Positions 6,417 through 14,014 of a stretch of DNA of 15,067 bases are shown one piece after another. This DNA is from JAZDLC01 sp043802345 (GTDB lineage: Bacteria > Planctomycetota > B15-G4 > JADJEK01), in assembly GCA_043802345.1 (NCBI GenBank), contig JAZDLC010000006.1:1-15067 (forward strand), read 5' to 3'. The notes under the pieces are model-generated. The model worked only from the letters and a program-made list of their open reading frames with translations, was not told the DNA's origin and did not search any database. Made by a program: the position numbers and the translations under genes. Position 1 is the stretch's first letter; the number at the start of each line of letters is the position of its first letter.

Positions 6417-8921
6417 ATGACAGAGTCAGGCGGCCGCCTGGAGAATCTCCTGATCGAAGAGGAGATGCGGAATTCATACCTCTCCTACGCGATGTCGGTC
6501 ATCGTCAGCCGGGCCCTCCCGGACGTGCGGGACGGGCTGAAGCCGTCGCAGCGCCGGGTGTTGGTGGCGATGAATGACCTGGGACTGGGTCCCCGCTCCA
6601 AGTACCGCAAGTGCGCCAAGATCGCCGGCGACACCTCGGGCAACTACCACCCCCACGGCGAGGCGGTGATCTATCCCACGATGGTGCGCATGGCGCAGGA
6701 CTTCGTGATGCGCTACCGCCTGGTCCAGGGGCAGGGGAACTTCGGGTCGGTGGACGGCGATCCCCCCGCCGCCATGCGGTACACCGAAGCGCGCATGACC
6801 GCTGCGGCCGCCGAGATGATGGGAGACCTCGACAAGGAAACGGTCGACCTGATCGCCAACTACGACGAGACCCGCGACGAACCGACGATCCTTCCCGCCA
6901 AGTTCCCGAATCTGCTCTGCAACGGCTCGAGCGGCATCGCCGTCGGCATGGCGACCTCCATGCCGCCCCACAATCTGACCGAAGTCTGTGACGGCATCCT
7001 GCTCCTCTTGGACGAGCCGGAGGTGACGATCGAGCAGTTGTTCGAGGTGATCACCGGGCCGGACTTCCCGACCGGCGGCCTGATCTGCGGCCGCGTGGGC
7101 ATCCTGAAGGCGTACCGCACCGGCCGGGGGCATCTCACGGTGCGGGGCAAGGCCGAGATCGAGGAGGACAAGCGCGGCAAGAAGTCGATCGTGATCGGAG
7201 CGATCCCGTATCAGCTCAACAAGACCCACCTGATCGAGCAGATCGCGGGAGCGGTCAAGGATGGGCGGATTCCGGCGGTTTCCGATCTGCGGGACGAGTC
7301 GGACAAGGAGGGGATGCGGATCGTCATCGAGCTGAAGAAGGGGGAGGACTCCGACGTCACCCTCAACCAGCTCTACAAGTTCACCAAGCTCGAGGACACC
7401 TTCGCCATCAACAACATCGCGCTGGTGGGGGGGCGACCGCGGACCCTCAACCTGAAGCAGATGCTGTCCGCCTACGTCGACCACCGCCGGGTTGTGATCC
7501 GGCGGCGCACCCGCTTCCTGCTGGACAAGGCGGAGAAGAGGCTGCACATCGTCGAAGGGCTGACGATCGCCGTCGACAACATCGACGAAGTGGTGCGGCT
7601 GATCCGGGAGGCGAAGGACGTGGAGACCGCCCGCACCGGTCTCATGAGCCGCTTCAAACTGTCGGAAATCCAGGCAGTCGCCATCTTGCAGATGCAGCTC
7701 CAGCGGCTCACCGGGTTGGAGCGGCAGAAGCTGGAAGAGGAGCGGCAGAAGCTGATCGCGGAGATCGCGCACCTGCGGGCCATCCTGGCCGACCCGATGC
7801 TGGTGGACGGCCTGGTCCGCGAGGACACGCTCGACCTCAGGACGAGGTATGGCGACGCCCGCAAGACCGAGATCACCGAGCCGGTCGACTCGCTGGAAGA
7901 CGAGGACCTGATCCCGGACGACACCATGGCGGTGACGGTGAGCCACGGCGGATATGTCAAGCGCCTGACTCTCGACACGTACCGCCGGCAGGGTCGCGGC
8001 GGCGTGGGCGTCACCGGCGGCGGCTCCCAGGAGGAGGACTACCTCGAGCACCTGTTCGTGGCCCAGAACCACGACTTCATCCTCTGCTTCACCGACCGGG
8101 GGCAGCTCCACTGGCTCAAGGTGCACCGCATTCCGCAGCTCTCGCGGCAGTCGAAGGGGCGCTCCGCGATGAATCTGCTGGCGCTCCAGCCGGGCGAGAA
8201 GATCACGTCCATGATCCCCGTGCGCGATTTCAGCCGGGGCTTCCTGTTCATGGCGACCAAGAACGGCGTGGTCAAGAGGACCGCCCTCTCCGCCTTCAGC
8301 CGGCCCAAGAAGACCGGCATCATCGGCATCGGACTGAGCGAGGACGATTCCCTGGTGGGGGTGGCCGTGGTCAGTCAGGAAGACGAAGTGATGCTCGGCA
8401 CGGCGAAGGGGCAGGCGATCCGCTTCAAGGTGACGGCGGTGCGCCCCATGGGGCGCACCGCCCGGGGCGTGGTCGGCATCCGGCCGAAGAACGGCGACGA
8501 GGTGGTCGGTCTCGTGGTGGTGGACAACACGGCGGCGGTGCTGTCGGTGGGGGGCAACGGCCTCGGCAAGCGAACCCCCTTCGACGAGTACCGGGTCACC
8601 AACCGGGGCGGCCTCGGCATCATCAGCATGAAGGTCGGCAAGAAGACCGGCGACGTGGTGGCGCTGAAGGCGGTGCGGGAGGGGGATGACCTGATGATCA
8701 TGACCGAGAACGGCATGGTGGTGCGCATCGCCGCGGAAGGGGTCTCCATGGTTGGCCGCAGTACGCAGGGTGTGAAGCTGATCTCCGTGCGGCCGGGCGA
8801 CCGGCTGGTGGCGGTGACGCCCGTCGTCAAGGAAGACACCGAGGGCGAGGCGCCCCGCGCGATGCTGGACGATCCCGATGAGGATGAGGGCAACGACGAA
8901 GAGAACGGACCGGAATCATGA
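6417..8921 (+). CDS. gyrA: DNA gyrase subunit A
   Basis: The 834-residue protein is the breakage-reunion subunit of DNA gyrase, which with GyrB introduces negative supercoils using ATP. The N-terminal domain carries YLSYAMSVIVSRALPDVRDG, GLKPSQRR and the catalytic tyrosine Y122 in AAMRYTEARM; numbering up to here matches E. coli GyrA exactly. The resistance-determining segment reads HPHGEAVIYPT, so positions 82, 83 and 87 are Glu, Ala and Pro. The C-terminal beta-pinwheel has repeated blade motifs (for example NGVVKRT, MGRTARGV, GRSTQGV) and starts near an imperfect GyrA box, QGRGGVG (525-531). A short acidic tail ends the protein. A type IV topoisomerase A subunit is the alternative, but the partial GyrA box and full six-blade-sized C-terminal domain favour gyrase. 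No gyrB is in the window. The stop overlaps ribBA. Confidence 0.93.
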   Translation: MTESGGRLENLLIEEEMRNSYLSYAMSVIVSRALPDVRDGLKPSQRRVLVAMNDLGLGPRSKYRKCAKIAGDTSGNYHPHGEAVIYPTMVRMAQDFVMRYRLVQGQGNFGSVDGDPPAAMRYTEARMTAAAAEMMGDLDKETVDLIANYDETRDEPTILPAKFPNLLCNGSSGIAVGMATSMPPHNLTEVCDGILLLLDEPEVTIEQLFEVITGPDFPTGGLICGRVGILKAYRTGRGHLTVRGKAEIEEDKRGKKSIVIGAIPYQLNKTHLIEQIAGAVKDGRIPAVSDLRDESDKEGMRIVIELKKGEDSDVTLNQLYKFTKLEDTFAINNIALVGGRPRTLNLKQMLSAYVDHRRVVIRRRTRFLLDKAEKRLHIVEGLTIAVDNIDEVVRLIREAKDVETARTGLMSRFKLSEIQAVAILQMQLQRLTGLERQKLEEERQKLIAEIAHLRAILADPMLVDGLVREDTLDLRTRYGDARKTEITEPVDSLEDEDLIPDDTMAVTVSHGGYVKRLTLDTYRRQGRGGVGVTGGGSQEEDYLEHLFVAQNHDFILCFTDRGQLHWLKVHRIPQLSRQSKGRSAMNLLALQPGEKITSMIPVRDFSRGFLFMATKNGVVKRTALSAFSRPKKTGIIGIGLSEDDSLVGVAVVSQEDEVMLGTAKGQAIRFKVTAVRPMGRTARGVVGIRPKNGDEVVGLVVVDNTAAVLSVGGNGLGKRTPFDEYRVTNRGGLGIISMKVGKKTGDVVALKAVREGDDLMIMTENGMVVRIAAEGVSMVGRSTQGVKLISVRPGDRLVAVTPVVKEDTEGEAPRAMLDDPDEDEGNDEENGPES

Positions 8922-10198
8922 CCTCGACAACTTGCTTCAGCCCCATTCCGGAGATCCTTCGGGAGCTCCAGGCCGGTCGGATGATCGTTTTGGTGGACGA
9001 CGAGGATCGGGAGAACGAGGGCGACCTTTGCTGCGCCGCGCAGTTCGCCACCCCGGAGGTCATCAATACCATGGCCCGGGATGCCCGGGGCCTGATCTGC
9101 CTGGCCCTGGCGCCCTCGATCGTCGACCGGCTCAAGCTGCCGATGCAGATCGAGAAGAACGCCTCCCGCTTCGGCACGGCGTTCACGGTGTCCATCGAGG
9201 CCAGGCACGGCGTGACCACCGGCATCTCGGCCGCCGACCGGTCCCACACGATTCAGGTCGCGGTGGCAAACGACTCGAAGCCGGACGACGTGGTCATGCC
9301 GGGCCATGTGTTCCCGCTGCGTGCGAAGGAGGGGGGTGTGCTGGTCAGGACCGGTCAGACCGAGGGGATCGTGGACCTGGCCACCCTGGCCGGCCTGACT
9401 CCCGCGGGGGTGATCTGTGAGATCATGAACGAAGATGGCACCATGGCCCGGGTTCCGCAGCTGGAGCTATTCGTGGAGAAGCGCGGCATCAAGATGTGCG
9501 CCGTGGCCGACCTGATCGAATACCGCCGCCGGCACGAGAAGCTGGTGGACCGGTCGGTCAGCATCAAGCTGCCCTCCTCTCTCGGTGTCGAGTTCGACCT
9601 GCACGTGTATCACACCAAGATCGATGACCAGGCCCACCTGGCGATGACGCTGGGGATCCCGGCGCCGGTGGGAGCGGCTGGCGCGCCACCGCTGGCAGAC
9701 CCGGTGCTGGTCCGGGTCCATTCGGAGTGCCTGACCGGAGATGCCCTGGGATCGATGCTCTGCGATTGCGGTACCCAGTTGCGGATGGCGCTCCAGGCGA
9801 TCATCGACAAGGGCCAGGGGATCCTGCTCTACATGCGGCAGGAAGGGCGGGGGATCGGCCTGGAGAACAAGCTCAAGGCGTACCACCTGCAGCAGACCCA
9901 GGGGTTGGACACGGTGGAGGCGAACAACGCGCTCGGCTTCCCGGCGGACATCCGGGACTACGGCATCGGCGCCCAGATTCTCAGGGACCTGGGGGTTCGC
10001 CGCATCGACCTGCTCACCAACAATCCTCGCAAGTACCACGCTCTCAAAGGGCACGGCCTCGTCATCGAATCTCGCGTGCCGATCATGGTTACTCCTAACC
10101 CAAGGAATGCAAAGTACTTGAAGACCAAGGAGGAAAAGCTCGGGCATGTTTTCGACAAGCTGCGCCGGGGGGGAGGCCTGGACGCGAAAGTCGATTGA
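8918..10198 (+). CDS. ribBA: Bifunctional 3,4-dihydroxy-2-butanone 4-phosphate synthase / GTP cyclohydrolase II
   Basis: The 426-residue protein combines the two entry enzymes of riboflavin synthesis in the cytoplasm. The N-terminal RibB half has the acidic loop DDEDRENEGD (27-36), the RHGVTTGISAADRS block and a histidine in PGHVFPL, which together bind ribulose 5-phosphate and magnesium. The C-terminal RibA half has the zinc cysteines C271, C282 and C284 in HSECLTGDALGSMLCDCG, the catalytic RQEGRGIGL (307-315), and TNNPRK near the end, so both activities look intact. The final 25 or so residues (after IMVTPNPRN) form a charged tail slightly longer than usual. The ATG overlaps the gyrA stop as ATGA and lacks a strong ribosome-binding site, suggesting translational coupling. 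No FMN-riboswitch-sized leader exists, so regulation may follow gyrA. Confidence 0.95.
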   Translation: MTSTTCFSPIPEILRELQAGRMIVLVDDEDRENEGDLCCAAQFATPEVINTMARDARGLICLALAPSIVDRLKLPMQIEKNASRFGTAFTVSIEARHGVTTGISAADRSHTIQVAVANDSKPDDVVMPGHVFPLRAKEGGVLVRTGQTEGIVDLATLAGLTPAGVICEIMNEDGTMARVPQLELFVEKRGIKMCAVADLIEYRRRHEKLVDRSVSIKLPSSLGVEFDLHVYHTKIDDQAHLAMTLGIPAPVGAAGAPPLADPVLVRVHSECLTGDALGSMLCDCGTQLRMALQAIIDKGQGILLYMRQEGRGIGLENKLKAYHLQQTQGLDTVEANNALGFPADIRDYGIGAQILRDLGVRRIDLLTNNPRKYHALKGHGLVIESRVPIMVTPNPRNAKYLKTKEEKLGHVFDKLRRGGGLDAKVD

Positions 10199-10247
10199 GC
10201 GAGATTTCGGGGAAGATAAGGCGGGCCGTGCTCGACCAAGGGAGTGC

Positions 10248-10823
10248 GTGAACGGCTCGATGGATGAACCAAGAGACGATCGTGAACTGGTCGAACAGGC
10301 AAAGAACGGCTCCGAAGAGGCGTTTACCTGTCTGATTGACCGGTATCACGGGCGGATCTACCGGGTCGCCAGCCGCATCGTCCGGAATCCGGAGGACGCA
10401 GAAGAGGTGACACAAGAGGTGTTTGCCCGGGCGGTAGCGGCCCTGGACCGCTTCGACTTCCGGGCATCCTTCTACACCTGGCTGGTCTCCATCACCCGCA
10501 ACGCCGCGTTCGACACGCTGAGAGGCCTGCAGCGTCGCAGTCGCTTCCAGCAGTCGGAGAGCGGGCTGGATCAGTACGTGGCGGAAGGATCGGAAGATCC
10601 GGTCCGCGCGAGTTCGGAGAACGAGGCCGTGCAGCAGGTGACCCTGGCCATGGACAAGCTGAGTGTCCGGGATCGAACCCTGCTCGTGCTGCGAGAGTAT
10701 GAGGATCTGCAATACGAGGAGATCGCGAGGATTCTGGGGTGCTCCCTGGGCACGGTGGAGTCCGGGATCCACAGGGCGCGCAAGCGCCTGCGATCGCTCC
10801 TTGGTGAGGTGGTCCTTGGGTGA
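10248..10823 (+). CDS. ECF-type sigma-70 family RNA polymerase sigma factor
   Basis: The 191-residue product has the two-domain ECF layout. Region 2 spans about residues 25-97 (EAFTCLIDRYHGRIYRVA, then NPEDAEEVTQEVFARA and FYTWLVSITRNAAFD), which binds core polymerase and the -10 element. Region 4 spans about 135-185 (LSVRDRTLLVLREYEDLQYEEIA and the helix-turn-helix ending GTVESGIHRARKRL), which reads the -35 element. Start choice is uncertain: GTG 10248 follows AAGGGAG by only 3 nt, while ATG 10260 is 15 nt from it; a longer frame begins inside ribBA. The gene begins 49 bp after ribBA and its stop overlaps the next gene as GTGA. The next two genes look like its membrane regulators, so it probably answers an envelope signal and may control this operon. 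Confidence 0.92.
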   Translation: MNGSMDEPRDDRELVEQAKNGSEEAFTCLIDRYHGRIYRVASRIVRNPEDAEEVTQEVFARAVAALDRFDFRASFYTWLVSITRNAAFDTLRGLQRRSRFQQSESGLDQYVAEGSEDPVRASSENEAVQQVTLAMDKLSVRDRTLLVLREYEDLQYEEIARILGCSLGTVESGIHRARKRLRSLLGEVVLG

Positions 10824-11323
10824 CCGCCAGAGGTAATGAGATGAATGAGCAACAGACGGACCGGCTGGAACGGTTGATCGGCCTGGAGATGGACAGGCGG
10901 CTCACCGGCGAACAGGCGAGCGAACTGGCGCGGGCGCTGTCCGAGTCGGCGCAGGCAAGGGAGTTGAAGGCGGCCATGCTGGGGGCGCGAGCCGCTCTGC
11001 TGGCGGTGCCTGAACCGGAGGTTCCGGCGGGGCTCAGGGCGGGCATCGAGTCGAGGGTCGCACTGGTGCGGGCCCGGATTGGTGAAGAAGCGCGGATCCT
11101 GCCGTTTTGCCGGCGCCTGGTACTGGCCGCGGCGATCCTGCTGTGCGTCAGCCTGTTCACCCTCTCGGGAGGGGTTTCCAACTTCACCGACCCTGGTGTC
11201 AAGGCCGGATCTCCCGGGGCGGCGGAGACGCCTTCGGTCGAGGACGAGATCCGCGATCACGACGCCGGCGACGGGACCTTGCGCGGGTATCTGCGCTGGC
11301 GGTTCCTGCGGAGTGAATCATGA
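10820..11323 (+). CDS. Putative membrane anti-sigma factor without zinc motif
   Basis: The 167-residue product has a helical N-terminal portion (about 1-95), one membrane segment (about 98-116, LVLAAAILLCVSLFTL) and a roughly 50-residue external tail. Position directly after an ECF sigma gene with GTGA overlap, plus this topology, suggests it holds the sigma factor at the membrane. The HxxxCxxC zinc motif of ZAS-type anti-sigma factors is absent: the only cysteines lie at or in the membrane segment. The first helices (LERLIGLEMDRRLTGEQASELARAL) resemble the short sigma-binding helices of many anti-sigma proteins. An alternative start is ATG 10841, which has AGAGGT six bases upstream. Function is inferred from context; I do not recognise a named family. 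Confidence 0.7.
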   Translation: MTARGNEMNEQQTDRLERLIGLEMDRRLTGEQASELARALSESAQARELKAAMLGARAALLAVPEPEVPAGLRAGIESRVALVRARIGEEARILPFCRRLVLAAAILLCVSLFTLSGGVSNFTDPGVKAGSPGAAETPSVEDEIRDHDAGDGTLRGYLRWRFLRSES

Positions 11324-11658
11324 ACAAGTTGCGGCTGATCGTGCTCGCCGGCTGGATTCTCATGTTCGGCGCCGGTTTCGCGTTCGGGAGGTTTCTGACC
11401 CAGGAGCAAAACTCGTCCGAATCGACCTACCTGGATCGGCTGGCCACTCAGTACGATTTGAGTCCGGAACAGGTCGAGGACATCGGCGGCTACCTCGAGA
11501 CGGAGCGCGCCACGATCGACCAGATCCTGGCGGGCGTCGAGGCGAGTGTCCGGGAGCAGATCCTTGGCGCCCGCGAAGAGACGGTCCGGAAGATCCACGA
11601 GCGGCTCGACGGCGCGCAGCAGGAGCGGTTCGATCGGGAGCGTGAGGCCGGAAACTAG
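11320..11658 (+). CDS. Membrane-anchored LTXXQ (Spy/CpxP/CnrX-like) periplasmic sensor protein
   Basis: This 112-residue protein has an N-terminal membrane anchor (about 5-23) and an all-helical, highly charged periplasmic domain with two LTXXQ-type motifs: LSPEQVEDI (47-55) and the weaker LDGAQQERF (96-104). This is the pattern of Spy, CpxP, ZraP and CnrX, which sense misfolded proteins or metals in the periplasm. Only one histidine (H93) and no cysteine are present, so CnrX-type metal binding is not supported. It overlaps the putative anti-sigma gene as ATGA, giving a sigma, anti-sigma, sensor order that recalls the cnrYXH proteins, though not their gene order. The likely role is sensing envelope state and influencing anti-sigma activity. 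Confidence 0.8.
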   Translation: MNKLRLIVLAGWILMFGAGFAFGRFLTQEQNSSESTYLDRLATQYDLSPEQVEDIGGYLETERATIDQILAGVEASVREQILGAREETVRKIHERLDGAQQERFDREREAGN

Positions 11659-11680
11659 GAACTGAAGAGAGAATAGGTAG

Positions 11681-13447
11681 ATGGCGAACTACGTCGGACT
11701 TGATCTCGGTACCCGGGAGGCGCGGGTCCTGGAGGTCGAGGGCTCCGCGAAGAAGATGAAACTCATCCACTTCGCGAAGGCGGATCTGGGGGCTGCCGCG
11801 GAGGGGCCGCAGGCGGCCATGCTGGAGAAGGAAGCCGGTTCCCTGATCGACGCGATGTTCGCGAAGCAGAAGATCTCTCGCGAGCCGCTGGCCCTGTCGT
11901 GGGATTCGGGCCACACGATCTTTCGGGAGCTGGATCTGCCGTTCAAGGGGCGGGACCAGATCAACAAGGTCATCAAGTACGAGGCGGAGTCGCACCTCCT
12001 GAACTGCGACATCGATGACGTCGTCGTCAGCCACTACGCGCTTGCGGAGGAACGGGAGAAGAGCCATCTGATGGTGATGGCGGCCAGGAAGGACCAGCTT
12101 CTCAACCGGTTCGACATTCTTGGGCGGGCCGGCTTGGACCCGCTGATGGTCGACCTGGACGTGATGTCCGCGTTCAACGCGCTCGATGCGCTCGGGTACA
12201 CCAAGGAACACAAGTCGTTCATGGTGCTCGACTGCGGCCGGACCGCCACCAATCTGATGCTCATCGTCAATGGACGGCTGAAGTCCGGCCGGGCGATCCG
12301 CATCGGTTCCGACTCGATGACGGTGAGGCTGGCGAAGGACCTGGACGCAGATCCGGCAGAGATCTCGGAGCAGAGCCAGGAACTGCTGAAGGATCCGGCC
12401 GCCAGGCATGCGGACGACCTGGTGGTTCCGGCGTCGGTGCTGGACAAGAGAGAGAAGGAAGAGACGGCCAAGGCCTCGAGCGAGCTGGCCCATGACCTGG
12501 CGGTGCAGCAGGCCGCTGACTTCCACTCCAGGGTTTCCCGGGAGGTGCGCCGCACGCTGGCGACCGCCCTCCTTCAGGAGCCGCTCGAGGTGGTCTACGT
12601 GACCGGTCCAGGCAGCCTGTCGCCGGGGTTCGCCGAGGGGCTCGCGGACAAGCTCGGGCTGGAGGCGCCGCTGGAGCCGCTGAAGCTGCTGGAGCGGGTG
12701 GAGCACAAGCTCGACAGGGAGGAGGCCAGGAAAGTCGAGGCGGAGATCTGCACCGCCCTCGGGCTGACGTTCAAGCTGGCGGGGCACGACGCCACCGGCG
12801 TGGACTTCCGCCAGGAGGAGTGCCGCTACGCCCGGCGGTTCGACCAGCTGAAGGAGCCGCTGATCTACTTCTGCTTCTTCCTGATGTTCATGGTGCTGCT
12901 CCAGGATCTCCTGGACGCGAAGATCCTCTGGACCAAGGCGCCGTTCTTCGTGAAGGAGGGGGACGCCAACATCAGCAAGATCCACAAGCAGGCGTTTGAT
13001 CTGTACCGGGCGGCGCTTGGCTCGAGCGCCGCAACCCTGCCGTCGCAGTTCGAGGATCCCGGCGTGGTCTCCATGAAATACATGATCACGAAGATGGAGC
13101 AGCGGATCAGTTCCCTGAAGGCGAACCTGGGTCGCGGCGGCGCCATTCCGGAGCTGAAGTCCGCGGTGCCGATGTGGCGGGACTGCTTCGACCAGATCCA
13201 GCTGAAGATGGGTGACATCGGCAAGCTGTTTCTCGACAACGCCACCTTCGCGATCCGGGGGACCCGGGAGCCGTACATCGAGCTGGAGGGGGCCGTGCCG
13301 GACTACGCGGGCTTGGACGACCTGCTGGAGGCGTTGCGGGCGATTCCCGGGATTGCGACGGTGGAAGAGGGAAAGGGCGTTCCGACGGGTGACCTGATCC
13401 GGTTCTCGGGCGTCAAGGTGGTCTTTCCGCAGCGGGAGGAGTTCTGA
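11681..13447 (+). CDS. PilM-PilN fusion / GspL-like inner-membrane assembly protein
   Basis: The 588-residue protein has an N-terminal actin-like PilM domain (about 1-365), with a nucleotide-binding loop YVGLDLGTREARVLE, a second phosphate loop VLDCGRTATNLML (D184), and VTGPGSL (307-313). A short FRQEE (376-380) junction leads into one membrane segment (about 392-412) and a PilN-like periplasmic region with coiled segments and a terminal alpha/beta fold. In type IV pili PilM and PilN are normally separate; a single chain of this type is the GspL arrangement of type II secretion, but the cytoplasmic part here is full PilM size and the total is longer than typical GspL. It starts 22 bp after the sensor gene with only a weak ribosome-binding site. 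It likely forms an inner-membrane platform with the next protein. Confidence 0.82.
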   Translation: MANYVGLDLGTREARVLEVEGSAKKMKLIHFAKADLGAAAEGPQAAMLEKEAGSLIDAMFAKQKISREPLALSWDSGHTIFRELDLPFKGRDQINKVIKYEAESHLLNCDIDDVVVSHYALAEEREKSHLMVMAARKDQLLNRFDILGRAGLDPLMVDLDVMSAFNALDALGYTKEHKSFMVLDCGRTATNLMLIVNGRLKSGRAIRIGSDSMTVRLAKDLDADPAEISEQSQELLKDPAARHADDLVVPASVLDKREKEETAKASSELAHDLAVQQAADFHSRVSREVRRTLATALLQEPLEVVYVTGPGSLSPGFAEGLADKLGLEAPLEPLKLLERVEHKLDREEARKVEAEICTALGLTFKLAGHDATGVDFRQEECRYARRFDQLKEPLIYFCFFLMFMVLLQDLLDAKILWTKAPFFVKEGDANISKIHKQAFDLYRAALGSSAATLPSQFEDPGVVSMKYMITKMEQRISSLKANLGRGGAIPELKSAVPMWRDCFDQIQLKMGDIGKLFLDNATFAIRGTREPYIELEGAVPDYAGLDDLLEALRAIPGIATVEEGKGVPTGDLIRFSGVKVVFPQREEF

Positions 13448-13998
13448 TGAAGAATCTGGATTTCGCCAAGCTGACGATCTGGATCTGCCTGATCCTGACC
13501 CTGGTCGGGGTGGGCGGACACTACTACCTGAAGAGCCGCATCGGGCAGGCGGAGAAGGACCAGATGCAGGCGCTGTTCTTTCTCTCCAGCATCAGCGAGG
13601 CCCGCAAAGACATCCGGGTGCTGGAGGACGAGACCGACTCGGATGCCTATCTGGCGGGGAAGACCGATGGCCGGCAGCTCTCGTTCTTCTCGGAGATGGC
13701 CAAGTTCGCCGGCATGGGACAGGATCCGGTGGTCGGCGAGAACCGGGACGACACTCCGCCCAAGGCGGAAGGCTACCAGGATACGTCGCGGGAACTTTCC
13801 TGGGGAAAGGTGGGGCGGCAGAAGCTCCGGTTCAAGCGGGACCAGATCGCCAAGTTCATCTGGAAGCTGGAGGATCGCACCAACCTGCTGAAGGTCACGC
13901 ACATCAAGATCGAGACGGACGCGGAGCTGCGGGACGATCTGTGGTCGCTCCGGCTCTGGGTCACCGAACGCCTGCCGACCACCGCGGACGCGCAGTAG
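13447..13998 (+). CDS. PilO/GspM-like inner-membrane protein
   Basis: The 183-residue product has a short cytoplasmic N-terminus, one membrane segment (about 8-27, LTIWICLILTLVGVGGHYYL), a helical linker and a small C-terminal alpha/beta-like domain (KFIWKLEDRTNLLKVTHIKI, then LWSLRLWVTERL). That topology, size and order after a PilM-PilN-type gene match PilO or GspM, which pair with PilN or GspL in the periplasm. The central part (about residues 65-125) is polar, with FSEMAKFAGMGQDP and SWGKVGRQKLRFKRDQ. The ATG shares one base with the upstream TGA and has GGAGGAG about 6 nt before it. Sequence similarity in this family is low, so the call depends on topology and context. Confidence 0.72.
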   Translation: MKNLDFAKLTIWICLILTLVGVGGHYYLKSRIGQAEKDQMQALFFLSSISEARKDIRVLEDETDSDAYLAGKTDGRQLSFFSEMAKFAGMGQDPVVGENRDDTPPKAEGYQDTSRELSWGKVGRQKLRFKRDQIAKFIWKLEDRTNLLKVTHIKIETDAELRDDLWSLRLWVTERLPTTADAQ

Positions 13999-14014
13999 CG
14001 TCGCGGCATCTTTC

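Noticed and set aside
6474..8126. 550-codon open frame on the - strand opposite gyrA
   Set aside because: A shadow of gyrA in GC-rich DNA: composition is dominated by Asp, Leu, Gln, His and Arg with no family features, while gyrA is conserved throughout.
10199..10247. Possible ECF-type promoter (GGGGAA near 10209) before the sigma gene
   Set aside because: No clear -10 partner at the expected spacing; a GGAA-like string is too common to support autoregulation.
11360..12985. 541-codon open frame on the - strand opposite the LTXXQ and PilM-like genes
   Set aside because: A shadow frame of the same kind, with low-complexity Arg/Gln/His-rich translation.
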